Counted from the first letter of the stretch, positions 50,871 through 59,686 are shown. The stretch: DNA of 63,363 bases from an uncultured Clostridia bacterium (GCA_937890525.1 CALADI010000008.1:1-63363), one strand, 5' to 3'. A program made the numbers and translations. Notes: generated by a model from the sequence alone, not told the origin.

Positions 50871-50899
50871 TTGAAAAACAACAGATAATGTTGTATAAT
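50871..50899 (+). promoter_or_regulatory. galM promoter
   Basis: -35 TTGAAA (50871-50876) and consensus -10 TATAAT (50894-50899), spacer 17 bp, about 57 bases before galM. Confidence 0.87.
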
Positions 50900-50922
50900 G
50901 CATTTCATAATGCGAAATTATG
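50878..50922 (+). promoter_or_regulatory. Two 6-5-6 inverted repeats at the galM promoter
   Basis: ACAACA - GATAA - TGTTGT (50878-50894) fills the spacer between -35 and -10. CATAAT - GCGAA - ATTATG (50906-50922) covers the predicted start of transcription. Both are perfect and have the same 17-bp layout, their centres 28 bp apart. They are good operator candidates; no regulator gene is adjacent. Confidence 0.55.
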
Positions 50923-50955
50923 ATCTTGATCTTTTGGAAAAGGAGTAAGATTTCT

Positions 50956-51951
50956 ATGAATAAACCCTTTGGTACGCTCCCGACCGGGGAAGCTGCGACC
51001 CTATATACCATCTCCGGCGGACGGCTTCAGGCTGCCGTTGCTGACTACGGCGCTACGCTGGTCAGCCTTTGGGTGGACGGCGTGGATGTGGTACTGGGAT
51101 ACGACGATGTCAACGGCTATGCCGAAAACGGCGGCTTCCTCGGCGCTGTGGTAGGGCGCAACGCCAACCGCATCGGCGGCGCATCCTTCTACCTCAACGG
51201 CAAGCAGATCCAGCTGGCTGCCAATGACGGTGTCAACAACCTCCACTCCGGTCCCAACCCCTTCAACACCCGGTTCTGGACGCTGGACAAGCACACGGAC
51301 AATATGGTGCGCATGATCTTGGTCAGCCCCGAGGGCGATCAGGGATTCCCGGGCAAGGCAACCCTGTGCGTTACTTATCGCATCGACGCCAACGACATCC
51401 TGTCCATCACCTACGATGCCATCTGCACCAAGGATACCATATTTAATCTGACCAACCACGCCTACTTCAATCTGGCAGGTGAGGATCATCCCGAAAAGGC
51501 GATGTCCCAAACCTTGATGCTCCCGGCGCGAATCTTCACCCCCAACGATGCAGGCAATGTCCCCACCGGCGAACTTCGCAGTGTGATCGGCACGCCCTTT
51601 GATTTCCGCACCGCCAAACCCATCGGGCAGGACATCGATGCTGATGACGAAGCCCTGCGTATGGCAGGCGGCTATGACCACAATTTCGAGGTATTCTGCG
51701 CCCCCTGCGCCATCCTCACCGATCCGGATTCCGGAAGATCCATGGCCGTCACCACCGATTGCCCGGGCGTACAGCTCTATACCGCCAACTTCTTGGATGC
51801 GGACGGCAAGGGCGGACGCCATTATCCCCCCCGCAGCGGCGTGTGTCTGGAGACCCAGTTCTACCCGGACGCAGTGAACCACCCCGAGTGGGCACAGCCC
51901 GTCACCCTCGCCGGAGAGCGGTATCATTCCGTGACCAAGTACAAATTCTAA
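50956..51951 (+). CDS. galM: Aldose 1-epimerase (mutarotase)
   Basis: GalM interconverts alpha and beta hexose anomers. The 331-residue protein has VVGRNANRIGGA, NDGVNNLHSGP (first catalytic His), NLTNHAYFNLAGE (second His) and FYPDAVNHPEWAQPV (catalytic Glu region CLETQFYPDA). GGAG lies about ten bases before the ATG at 50956. It is a single-gene transcript with a strong promoter and terminator, and no other galactose genes are nearby. Confidence 0.95.
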   Translation: MNKPFGTLPTGEAATLYTISGGRLQAAVADYGATLVSLWVDGVDVVLGYDDVNGYAENGGFLGAVVGRNANRIGGASFYLNGKQIQLAANDGVNNLHSGPNPFNTRFWTLDKHTDNMVRMILVSPEGDQGFPGKATLCVTYRIDANDILSITYDAICTKDTIFNLTNHAYFNLAGEDHPEKAMSQTLMLPARIFTPNDAGNVPTGELRSVIGTPFDFRTAKPIGQDIDADDEALRMAGGYDHNFEVFCAPCAILTDPDSGRSMAVTTDCPGVQLYTANFLDADGKGGRHYPPRSGVCLETQFYPDAVNHPEWAQPVTLAGERYHSVTKYKF

Positions 51952-51958
51952 CATTTCC

Positions 51959-52003
51959 AAAGCGCCCCGGAGCGGATCCATCCTGCCGCTCCGGGGCGCT
52001 TTT
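51959..52003 (+). terminator. Intrinsic terminator of galM
   Basis: Very strong 16-bp stem AAGCGCCCCGGAGCGG / CCGCTCCGGGGCGCTT followed by TTTGTG, eight bases after the galM stop. Confidence 0.93.
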
Positions 52004-52025
52004 GTGACACGGCAGGTACGCTGCT

Positions 52026-52034
52026 GCATAAACT
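52026..52034 (+). promoter_or_regulatory. Possible mother-cell sigma -10 before the cysteine-rich gene
   Basis: CATAAACTG, 43 bases before the start codon, resembles the sigma-E/sigma-K -10 core CATA. The -35 region (GACAC about 16 bp upstream) is only a partial sigma-K match, and no sigma-A promoter is evident in this gap. Weak evidence. Confidence 0.25.
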
Positions 52035-52076
52035 GTCCTGTAAGCACTATTTCATTCTGATTCAGGAGGTATCCAT

Positions 52077-52880
52077 ATGTCTGAACAATGTCAGCAGACG
52101 CTGACCTGCCGGCCGGACGATCTGCACAGCGCCATTTCCATTCATACCCGGAAGATCACCGATAGCTGCCGGGACAAAGACTGCATCGAAGATCTGCGTG
52201 TATTTCTGACCAAAGACTCCCAAACCATCTTAGACTCCGCCCCCAGCGCCAAAGTGCGCTGCGCCGAGCTGCTGTACACCGCCATCGATGTCAGTCCGGT
52301 GGCATTCAGCCGAAACCACTACTGCATCGACTTGACTTTTTACTACCGCATTGTGGCGGATGCAGGTGTAAACGCCTGCCGCCCCACATCCATCTACGGT
52401 CTTGCCACATTCTCCAAGCGGGCGGTGCTCTGCGGCGCTCAAGCCGGCGCCCACATCTTCTCCAGTGATGAATGCTGCTCCGGCTGCCGCACCGGGCTGC
52501 CCACCGCAGTAGCTGAGGTGCTGGATCCCATGGTTCTGTCCTCCAAGGTGGTGGACGCCCTATCCTCCGAGCCATGCTCGCTGCAGATCCCGGAGCAGGT
52601 GCAGTGCCATTTTGACGACGAGCTGGTTCTCGGCGGCGAAAAGCGCAGACTGCTGGTGACGCTGGGGCAGTTCTCCATCATCCGGCTGGAGCGGGACGCC
52701 CAGATCGTCGTGCCTGTGCTGGATTATTCCATTCCCACCAAGGAGTGCTGTGACAATCCCGGCTGCGCCGAAGATCCTTGTCAGGTTTTCTCCCGGATCC
52801 CCTTCCCTGCTGCTCAATTCACCCCCACAGATTGCGAATGCGAAAGCTGTCCGGCGGCAGAGCCTTATCAAACCACATAA
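52077..52880 (+). CDS. Cysteine-rich conserved clostridial protein of unknown function
   Basis: This 267-residue protein has 20 cysteines and no signal peptide or membrane segment. Cysteines cluster at the N-terminus (SCRDKDCIEDLRVFL), in the middle (ECCSGC) and at the C-terminus (ECCDNPGCAEDPC, CECESC). Between them are two blocks predicted mostly beta: residues 55-105 and 160-220 (RRLLVTLGQFSIIRLERDAQ). I recognise it as resembling an unnamed family seen in Clostridia but know of no function. High Cys content without export recalls spore-coat or exosporium proteins, which cross-link through disulfides; that is inference. The start follows AGGAGG by seven bases. It has its own terminator and unrelated neighbours. 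Confidence 0.85.
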   Translation: MSEQCQQTLTCRPDDLHSAISIHTRKITDSCRDKDCIEDLRVFLTKDSQTILDSAPSAKVRCAELLYTAIDVSPVAFSRNHYCIDLTFYYRIVADAGVNACRPTSIYGLATFSKRAVLCGAQAGAHIFSSDECCSGCRTGLPTAVAEVLDPMVLSSKVVDALSSEPCSLQIPEQVQCHFDDELVLGGEKRRLLVTLGQFSIIRLERDAQIVVPVLDYSIPTKECCDNPGCAEDPCQVFSRIPFPAAQFTPTDCECESCPAAEPYQTT

Positions 52881-52888
52881 GATACCCG

Positions 52889-52928
52889 GAAAAAGATCCG
52901 CACCCCCAGCAGGGTGCGGATCTTTTGG
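52889..52928. terminator. Bidirectional terminator after the cysteine-rich gene
   Basis: Stem AAAAGATCCGCACCC / GGGTGCGGATCTTTT with a 6-nt loop, between convergent genes. Confidence 0.92.
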
Positions 52929-52963
52929 CATCTCGACTCCGCCGCAATATCGGCAGGAAACGA

Positions 52964-55177
52964 CTATGGATTTCTCAGCATCTTTCCGGCGATCGCACCA
53001 TTTTCCTCTGCCAGCGCTCTGAGCCGGAGATTATTGGTGCTCTGGTGCTGCTCCAACGCCTGATCGATCAGACTGCACAGCCGCTCCCCACTCAGTTCCT
53101 CCAGCGCAAGATGGTGCGGATCGCCTGCGTAGTCCATAAAACCCGAAACCTTCGGGTCATAGGAGATCCCCACCATAGGAACATCCTGACTGCACGCAAA
53201 TACCAGTGCATGCAGCCGCATCGCTACCACCAGCTGAGATCGGGCGATCACCCCGCAGGCAATGCTGCAGTCGGATTCTCCCGTAAGGATCTTGTACGGC
53301 ACTTGGAGCCCGTCCGCAGCGGTATGGGTGATATTCTGATCCCGGGAGGGCTCAAAACACATAAATACCGGCATCAGATCCCAGCGGCGGTACACATATT
53401 CTGCCGCCTGCCGAACCGCATCCAGCCGACGCTCCATCCCGCTCCACGGTCTCAGGACAAACAGGGCATACTTCTGATCCAGATCCATCCCGTTTTTGCG
53501 AAGGAACTCCGGCGTCCGCTCTGTATCGGCCTGCATTCCCAGCGCAGGGTCTGCCGTCACCATGCACTTTGGCACGGTGACGCCGAAACGCTCTAGGGTC
53601 TGCCGGGAAGCCGGATCCCGCAGCGTCATCTGATCGGCATATCGGTTCAGTACCCGGGCTACCAAGCGCTGGTTGCCCTTTCCTCTGACCGGCCCTGCGC
53701 CGCAGCCGTACAGCATCACCCGGCAGCCGCATTTTTTGGCTTGTATCATGCTGAATAGGTAATAGATCAAACTTCTGGTGCTGGTGGCATTTTGCAGCAG
53801 CGTACCGCCGCCGCTGATGTACAGAGTGCTTCGCTTCATCCATTTGGATGCCCTCATGGCATGGAAGATCTGCACCGTGGATACCCCTGTTTCCAGCGCC
53901 GTCTCCACCGGCTTGCGGGTCATGACGCAGATGGGAAGATCCGGATCCTGCATCCGAAGTTGGCGGATGATAGTCTGCAAAATGGCATCATCGCCCATGT
54001 TTCCTCTGCCATAAGCGCCACAGACCACCACACCATACTGTCCGGCGGCGCCTCGCCTCTTCCGGTCCCGCCGGATCACCGTCTGATAGATCTGGATCTG
54101 CCGCTGCGCCATGACCTGCGAAGAGAATTCCCGGCGCACTTTCTCATAGATCCCCTGCCCCAAGCTGCTGCGAAGTTTGGCATCCCCGGCAAGGCTGACG
54201 ATCCGCCGGGCCATGGTCTGCCAGTCCCCCGGGTCTACCAGAAAACCCGTTTTCCCGTCGATGACCACCTTGGGGATCCCTCCCACCGCCGTGGATATGG
54301 TGGCGCAGCCCATTCGCGCCCCCTCCGTAATGGCATAGGGGAAGGTCTCGGATATGGAGCTGAGCATATTCACATTCAAGCTGTGGTAGAAGCTGTTCAT
54401 ATCCGTCTGCCAGCCGATGAATTTCACCGTGTCCGGCGGGCAGAGACTGCCTGCCATTTCTTCCAATTCCTGCCGCTGCTCTCCGTCACCTGCGATCAGC
54501 AGACGAATATTGCCGCATTGCTTCGCCGCTTCGCCAAAGGCACGGATCAGCGTCTTGACATCCTTGACCGGGTTCAGCCGGGCCGCGATGCCGTAGATCA
54601 CGCAGTCCTCCCCCCATTGGATATCCAGACTGCTCAAATAAGCGCTGCGGGTGGTGTGCTCCGGCTCCCCGTAAAATGGGATGCCGTTGTAGATCACATG
54701 GATCCGGTCGGCATCCAGTCCGTCCCGGATCAGCGTCTCCTTCATAGCGTCAGACACCGCCACCCATCCGTCCATCCGCCGCAGGGCACGGCGGTTTGCC
54801 ACACCATAGGTCATGTTGGCAATGGGGCGTCCCAAATAGTCCAGTTTGGGATCGGAATGAACGGTGGAAACTACTGGGATGGTCAGTTTGCCACGGAGGA
54901 TCGATCCGAATAGGTTTGCCTTAGAGCCGTGGCAATGGAGGATCTCATATCCGCCGGTTTCCAGCTCCTTACGGAGCATACGGGTCAGCTGCGAAGGATT
55001 CTTTCCCTGCAATACCATGGTAGAGATCCCCATTTGCCGTGCCTCTTGGGCGAAGGGACCGTCCATGAAGCAGCACAGCTTCGCCTGATGATGCTTGCTC
55101 AGTTCCCAGAGCATGGTCAGCACCTGCGTCTTTGCGCCGCCCACATCACCGCCGGAGATCAGATGCATCATCTTCAT
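52964..55177 (-). CDS. Fused GT4 glycosyltransferase and CsaB polysaccharide pyruvyltransferase
   Basis: The 737-residue protein joins two cell-surface enzymes. Residues 1 to about 370 form a family 4 (GT-B) glycosyltransferase, with the glycine-rich HLISGGDVGGAKTQ start, NGIPF, GIAARLNPVKDVKTLI and the donor-site SSISETFPYAITEGARMG. From about 385 to the end is a CsaB-type pyruvyltransferase, with VVCGAYGRGNMGDDAIL, ISGGGTLLQ and SQLVVAMRLHALVFA. CsaB adds ketal-pyruvate to secondary wall polymers, the anchor of SLH-domain proteins. The fusion suggests one polypeptide adds a sugar and pyruvylates it. It lies six bases after mreB. Confidence 0.88.
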   Translation of the reverse strand: MKMMHLISGGDVGGAKTQVLTMLWELSKHHQAKLCCFMDGPFAQEARQMGISTMVLQGKNPSQLTRMLRKELETGGYEILHCHGSKANLFGSILRGKLTIPVVSTVHSDPKLDYLGRPIANMTYGVANRRALRRMDGWVAVSDAMKETLIRDGLDADRIHVIYNGIPFYGEPEHTTRSAYLSSLDIQWGEDCVIYGIAARLNPVKDVKTLIRAFGEAAKQCGNIRLLIAGDGEQRQELEEMAGSLCPPDTVKFIGWQTDMNSFYHSLNVNMLSSISETFPYAITEGARMGCATISTAVGGIPKVVIDGKTGFLVDPGDWQTMARRIVSLAGDAKLRSSLGQGIYEKVRREFSSQVMAQRQIQIYQTVIRRDRKRRGAAGQYGVVVCGAYGRGNMGDDAILQTIIRQLRMQDPDLPICVMTRKPVETALETGVSTVQIFHAMRASKWMKRSTLYISGGGTLLQNATSTRSLIYYLFSMIQAKKCGCRVMLYGCGAGPVRGKGNQRLVARVLNRYADQMTLRDPASRQTLERFGVTVPKCMVTADPALGMQADTERTPEFLRKNGMDLDQKYALFVLRPWSGMERRLDAVRQAAEYVYRRWDLMPVFMCFEPSRDQNITHTAADGLQVPYKILTGESDCSIACGVIARSQLVVAMRLHALVFACSQDVPMVGISYDPKVSGFMDYAGDPHHLALEELSGERLCSLIDQALEQHQSTNNLRLRALAEENGAIAGKMLRNP

Positions 55178-55183
55178 GGCAGC

Positions 55184-56248
55184 TTACTCCCGCATCAGGC
55201 GCTTGCGTGCCAGATTGATGGGGCCCTCCTGCATCCGGTTGATCCAAGAAAGGCTCTTGCCGCAGCCATAGGCCACGCAGGAATCCGGGTCATCTGCCAC
55301 GGCACAGGCGATCCCCGTGCGCTCAGCCAGCAGTCTATCCATGCCCCAGATCTGGCTTCCGCCGCCGGTCATGGTGATGCCGTTCTGAGCAATGTCGCCC
55401 ACCAGTTCCGGGCTGGTCTCCTCCAGCACCGCCATCACCTCGTCGGTGATCTGACGGGCAGGACGGCGCAGCACCTCATAGATCTCCGAGCTGTACAGCG
55501 CCACCACCTTGGGCAAGCCGGACTTTGCATCTCTGCCCTTGACGCTGAGGCTCACATCATCAGCTCTGGGGTACACGCTGCCGATCTGGATCTTCACATC
55601 CTCCGCCGTGACCTGACCGATGATGACCCCGTACTTGCGGCGGACATGCTTGGCAATGGCCTCGTCAAAGGCATCTCCCGCCACCTTGATGGAGGAGGAC
55701 TTGGCCACCCCGTTCAGGCTCAGCACCGCAATATCCGAGGTACCGCCGCCGATGTTCACAACCATGTGCCCGTTGGCCTTCTCGATGGGCAGATTGGCAC
55801 CCAACGCCGCCGCCAGCGGCTCCTCGATCAGATATACCCGGCGGGCGCCGGCTTCGATGGCGGCGTTGATCACCGTGCGCTCCTCCACCTCGGTGATACC
55901 GCTGGGGACGCTGATGACCACCCGGGGCTTGGGGGTAAAGACCGATTCTTTTGCCGCCTTGCGGAAAAGGATCTGAAGCATCTTCACCGTCATCTCGTGG
56001 TCAGAGATCACACCGTCCTTCAGCGGGTGCATAGCGACCACATTGCCCGGAGTCCTGCCCAGCATATTTCTGGCGTCTGCCCCCACCTGCAGGATCTTGC
56101 CGGTATTTTTATCCACAGCCACCACGCTGGGCTCCCGGATCAGGATGCCCTGACCCTCTGCATAGATCCGGATGTTAGACGTACCCAGATCCACCGCCAA
56201 GTCGCTGGTGAAAAAATTAAAATTCGGTTTCTTAAACTTTCGTCCCAT
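55184..56248 (-). CDS. mreB: Actin-like cell shape protein MreB/Mbl
   Basis: MreB filaments guide lateral wall synthesis. The 354-residue protein has the phosphate-1 motif AVDLGTSNIRIY, VISVPSGITEVEERTV, VNIGGGTSDIAVLSL (phosphate-2) and the adenosine motif TGGGSQIWGMDRL. The N-terminus (GRKFKKPNFNFF) is short, basic and aromatic, perhaps for membrane contact. No mreC or mreD follows. Instead it lies between comFC and the glycosyltransferase-CsaB gene, linking shape with wall-polymer decoration. Whether it is MreB or the Mbl paralogue cannot be told from sequence. Confidence 0.93.
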   Translation of the reverse strand: MGRKFKKPNFNFFTSDLAVDLGTSNIRIYAEGQGILIREPSVVAVDKNTGKILQVGADARNMLGRTPGNVVAMHPLKDGVISDHEMTVKMLQILFRKAAKESVFTPKPRVVISVPSGITEVEERTVINAAIEAGARRVYLIEEPLAAALGANLPIEKANGHMVVNIGGGTSDIAVLSLNGVAKSSSIKVAGDAFDEAIAKHVRRKYGVIIGQVTAEDVKIQIGSVYPRADDVSLSVKGRDAKSGLPKVVALYSSEIYEVLRRPARQITDEVMAVLEETSPELVGDIAQNGITMTGGGSQIWGMDRLLAERTGIACAVADDPDSCVAYGCGKSLSWINRMQEGPINLARKRLMRE

Positions 56249-56260
56249 AATTACACCTAC

Positions 56261-56917
56261 TTAATGTTCTTTCTCGGCGGATGCCACCGCCGCAAGATAG
56301 ACTTCTTTTGCACCGCCGCCGGCCAGCACTCTGGCGCACTCCGATGCGGTGGCTCCCGTGGTCACGATGTCATCCAGAACCACGATCCGCCTGCCGCAGG
56401 CCTCCGCCCCCGGCATCAAGCGGTATGCGCCCAGCACATTGGCTCTGCGCTGCGCCCCGGTGGCAAGGCTTGAGTTGGCCTTGGTATTCCTGTGCTTGAC
56501 CAGTGTGGGGATCAAGGGGCAGCCCAGCTCTGCACAGACTGCCTTGGCGATCAGTTCGACCTGATCGTAACCCCGTTGCCGGCGCCGTTTTGTGCTGACA
56601 GGGATCCATGTGACCATGTCGAATTTCCCGCCGTAAGCCTGTACGATCTTCATGGCCAGCAGCCTGCCGTATCCTTTGGCAAAGCTGCGGGAATTATAGA
56701 ATTTGTAGCGCAGCAAACTGCGGCGCACCTGATCCCGGTACTCCCACACTGCCGTCACATCGGACACGAACCGGATCTGCCCTTGGCGTTTGGCAAAGGC
56801 GGGCGCATCTTTTCTGCACCCGTGACACAGATCCGTTTCCTCCTTGGTGAGCAAATTTCCGCACAGCAGACATTTGCTTGGGAACAGCAGTTCCAGCATT
56901 CCCTGCCACAGCTTCAT
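56261..56917 (-). CDS. comFC: ComF family phosphoribosyltransferase-like protein
   Basis: The 218-residue protein has an N-terminal zinc finger with two Cys pairs (CLLCG...CHGC) and a C-terminal type I phosphoribosyltransferase fold with the PRPP loop VVLDDIVTTGAT and RRRQRGYDQVELIA. In transformable bacteria ComFC helps DNA uptake; many non-transformable ones keep it too. The ATG at 56917 overlaps the recD2 stop by four bases, and AAGGGAAG at the end of recD2 serves as Shine-Dalgarno. The longer open frame upstream is a shadow of recD2. No comFA is adjacent. Confidence 0.92.
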   Translation of the reverse strand: MKLWQGMLELLFPSKCLLCGNLLTKEETDLCHGCRKDAPAFAKRQGQIRFVSDVTAVWEYRDQVRRSLLRYKFYNSRSFAKGYGRLLAMKIVQAYGGKFDMVTWIPVSTKRRRQRGYDQVELIAKAVCAELGCPLIPTLVKHRNTKANSSLATGAQRRANVLGAYRLMPGAEACGRRIVVLDDIVTTGATASECARVLAGGGAKEVYLAAVASAEKEH

Positions 56918-59139
56918 TCGTTCTTCCCTTGCAGCCGCAGTTTCAGCCCGCTGTACCGCCGGCTGCGCTTGGCATTGTCGGTCATTGCCGCAACGATCTC
57001 CTCTTTGCCGACCACCACCAGCAGCTCCCGTGCCCGGGTGACCGCTGTATACAGCACACTGCGGGTCAGCAGATAGGGGGAGCTGTTCCATGCGGCCAAG
57101 ATCACCGCCCGGTATTCGCTGCCCTGACTTTTGTGCACCGTCATGGCGTAAGCCAGTTCCAATTCATTCAACTGGGAGAAATCATACTCTGCCTCCCGGT
57201 CGTCAAAGACCACCGTCAGCGTCTCATCATGCAGATCGATCCGGGAGATCACACCCACATCGCCGTTGAAGATCCCACTCCCCACCGTGCTGCCGTCGGT
57301 CTTTTTCCACATTATATCATAATTGTTCCGGGTTTGCATCACCCGGTCCCCTTCCCGGAAGGTAAATTCTCCGTAGGGGCGCTGCTTTTTCTCCGGGGCA
57401 GGCGGGTTCAGCGATGCCTGAAGCAGACGGTTCAGATTCTGCGTCCCCACGCCCCCTCTGCGGGTCGGCGTAAGGACTTGGATCTGGTCGGCGGGGATGC
57501 CCATGTTCTTCGGCAGCCGGGTAGCACACAGCTGTGCAATGAGCTGACACACGCTCTCTTCCGTCTGGCGGCGCATGAAGAAAAAGTCCCGATCCACCCG
57601 CTTCAATTCCGGCATCTGCCCGGAGTTGATCCTATGGGCGTTCATAACGATCAAGCTCTCCTGCGCCTGCCGGAAGATCTCCGTCAGCCGCACCGCCGGC
57701 AGCATTCCGCTGCGGAGCATATCCCCAAAGGGGAACCCCGGTCCCACCGGGGGAAGCTGATCCGGGTCGCCTACCAGAATGATCCGTTTGCCTTGGGGGA
57801 TCGCCCGGAGCAGGCTGTTCAGCAGCAGCACATCCACCATACTCATCTCGTCGATGATCACCGCATCCGCCCGGAGGGGCAGATCCTCATCCCTTCCGAA
57901 GGCCATCAGTCCTGTTGCCGGGTCGATGCCCGCCTCCAGCAGCCGATGGATGGTGGAGGTATCCTCCCCCGTCACCTCCGTCAGGCGCTTTGCCGCCCGT
58001 CCCGTAGGCGCTGCAAGGACACAGCGAAGCTGCATATGTCCCAGCAGATTCAGGATCCCCTGTACGATGGTGGTTTTGCCGGTGCCAGGACCGCCGGTGA
58101 TCAGCAGGATCCCGTTGGTAGCAGCCGCCCGAATGGCTTGGATCTGCTGGGGGGAATAGGTCACATCACTCTCCCGCTCCACCGTCTTCATCAAGTGATC
58201 CAGACCGGCAGGCTCCGGCATCTGAGTATTGGCCGCAAGAAGCAGCCGGTAGGCGCTGTATAGCTCTGCTTCGTACATCTGGGGCAGATAGACCACTTGG
58301 ATCCCGGCAAGCTGCTGGCGGATCACCCGCTCCCCCTGCGTCAAAGAGTCAAGCCCCTGCTCCACCGCCTGCGCCGTCACGCTGAGCAGCTGGGTGGTGG
58401 CCTGCACCAACTTCTCCTCCGGCAGGAAGGTATGTCCCGCGGTGGTGTTGTAGCTGAGTTCAAACAGGATCCCTGCCTGCACCCGTCGGGGATCATCCCC
58501 CGCTGTCCCCAGTTCGATGGCAAATTTGTCCACCGCCGCAAAGGGGGCATCCAGACCGTTGTCCATCAGCAGATAGGGATCGTCGTACAAAAGATCCACC
58601 GTCTGCTCGCCATACAGCTTGTACGCCCGCACCGCCAGTTCCGCCGGCAGATGGTGCAGCGTAAAAAACTCCATCAACTGCCGCATCCCCGTCTGCTGCC
58701 GGTATTCTGTGCCGAAGGCCCGAGCCTTCTCCAAAGAAATGCCCGGGATCTGAGCCAATCTTTCCGGCTCCCGCTCCAAGATCATCAGCGTTTCTTCTCC
58801 GAAATGCTCCACGATCCTCGCCGCCATCACCGGACCGATGCCCTTGATGGTGCGGCTGGAGAGGAAGGTGCGGATCTCCGCCCCGCTTTGAGGCAGCAGC
58901 CGCTCCAAAAATTCCGCTTCAAACTGTCTGCCGAAGCTGGAATGGTTGCTCCATTTCCCCGTCACCATCAGCCGTTCCCCCACCACAGGCAGGGGGATCG
59001 TCCCCACTACGGTGACCGTCTTCCCGCCGCAGTCCATTCGGATCACGGAATAGCCGTTGTCATAATTCTGAAATACCACCGCAGCCACGGTGCCCTGTAA
59101 GATCTCTAACTCCTGTTGCGTCAAAACTCTCGCTCCCAT
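56914..59139 (-). CDS. recD2: RecD2 family SF1B DNA helicase
   Basis: RecD2 is a 5'-3' helicase of bacteria that lack RecBCD or keep it as a stand-alone enzyme. The ~741-residue protein has the OB-like N-terminus (LQGTVAAVVFQNYDNGYSVI) and helix-hairpin-helix motifs (IKGIGPVMAARIV). Walker A is ITGGPGTGKTTIVQG, Walker B VIIDEMSMVD and the late motif AMTVHKSQGSE. The start is uncertain: ATG at 59139 has AGGA only two bases away, while an in-frame TTG at 59124 has GGGAG at eight bases. A frame is open to 59265 but without similarity. It heads recD2-comFC-mreB-csaB. Confidence 0.9.
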   Translation of the reverse strand: MGARVLTQQELEILQGTVAAVVFQNYDNGYSVIRMDCGGKTVTVVGTIPLPVVGERLMVTGKWSNHSSFGRQFEAEFLERLLPQSGAEIRTFLSSRTIKGIGPVMAARIVEHFGEETLMILEREPERLAQIPGISLEKARAFGTEYRQQTGMRQLMEFFTLHHLPAELAVRAYKLYGEQTVDLLYDDPYLLMDNGLDAPFAAVDKFAIELGTAGDDPRRVQAGILFELSYNTTAGHTFLPEEKLVQATTQLLSVTAQAVEQGLDSLTQGERVIRQQLAGIQVVYLPQMYEAELYSAYRLLLAANTQMPEPAGLDHLMKTVERESDVTYSPQQIQAIRAAATNGILLITGGPGTGKTTIVQGILNLLGHMQLRCVLAAPTGRAAKRLTEVTGEDTSTIHRLLEAGIDPATGLMAFGRDEDLPLRADAVIIDEMSMVDVLLLNSLLRAIPQGKRIILVGDPDQLPPVGPGFPFGDMLRSGMLPAVRLTEIFRQAQESLIVMNAHRINSGQMPELKRVDRDFFFMRRQTEESVCQLIAQLCATRLPKNMGIPADQIQVLTPTRRGGVGTQNLNRLLQASLNPPAPEKKQRPYGEFTFREGDRVMQTRNNYDIMWKKTDGSTVGSGIFNGDVGVISRIDLHDETLTVVFDDREAEYDFSQLNELELAYAMTVHKSQGSEYRAVILAAWNSSPYLLTRSVLYTAVTRARELLVVVGKEEIVAAMTDNAKRSRRYSGLKLRLQGKNE

Positions 59140-59213
59140 ATTCCTGTTGCCGCATACCGCAATGGCATCCATCGCAGCTATGGCACACTCACCCATTATC
59201 GTTCTATTTTGAT

Positions 59214-59242
59214 ATTCTACTATAAAATATAAAAAATGAAAA
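59214..59242 (-). promoter_or_regulatory. Candidate recD2 operon promoter
   Basis: Minus-strand -35 TTTTCA (59237-59242) and -10 TAGAAT (59214-59219), spacer 17 bp, within a very AT-rich stretch. It also argues that recD2 starts downstream of 59214. Confidence 0.5.
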
Positions 59243-59343
59243 GCCCTGTTAAAAAAGTTTTCCATTCATTCTTTGTTCATGAAATTTAGACATATCGTGA
59301 AAATCGTCCAATGGTTTTTCCCTTGAATTGGAGATAGAAAGGA

Positions 59344-59372
59344 TTGCTTTCACCTCGCGATTATGCTAAAAT
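59344..59372 (+). promoter_or_regulatory. ATP synthase operon promoter
   Basis: -35 TTGCTT (59344-59349) and -10 TAAAAT (59367-59372), spacer 17 bp, about 38 bases before the first gene of the operon. Confidence 0.75.
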
Positions 59373-59416
59373 AAGTCCGTTGAAACAAAGTCATATTCGG
59401 AAAGGAGCGGCATCGG

Positions 59417-59674
59417 ATGAAGGATCTGTCTCTTTTGGTCTGGCTGACCCAGCTTGGCATGACCGTAGCGCTGCCGCTGGCGGGGTTCGTGCTGCTGGGG
59501 GTTTGGCTGAATCAGCGCTTTGCGCTCGGCACATGGGTGGTGATCGCCGGTCTGGTGGTGGGGCTGTGCTCTGCCGTCACCGGGCTTCGTTCCTCCCTGC
59601 GTCTGTTGGAGCGGCTGTCCAGCGGCAAGAAGGATCAATCCCCACCCCCCGTTTCATTCAACGATCACGACTGA
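59417..59674 (+). CDS. AtpZ/AtpI-type small membrane protein
   Basis: This 85-residue protein has two membrane helices (WLTQLGMTVALPLAGFVLLGVWL and a second from about 40 to 60) and a charged C-terminal tail. First place in the atp operon, before an AtpI-like gene, is typical of AtpZ, which in alkaliphilic Bacillus acts with AtpI in Mg2+/Ca2+ transport or c-ring assembly. AAAGGAG lies 11 bases before the ATG. Function here is inferred from position and topology. Confidence 0.78.
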   Translation: MKDLSLLVWLTQLGMTVALPLAGFVLLGVWLNQRFALGTWVVIAGLVVGLCSAVTGLRSSLRLLERLSSGKKDQSPPPVSFNDHD

Positions 59675-59686
59675 TCGGAGGTCACT

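Larger units (their letters stand above)
50618..50955. other. 338-base divergent control region of nrdD and galM
   Basis: This is the longest gap without a gene. Its left half holds the nrdD promoter with two NrdR-like boxes; its right half holds the galM promoter with two inverted repeats. The middle (about 50760-50870) contains no open frame or RNA structure I can support. Confidence 0.7.
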
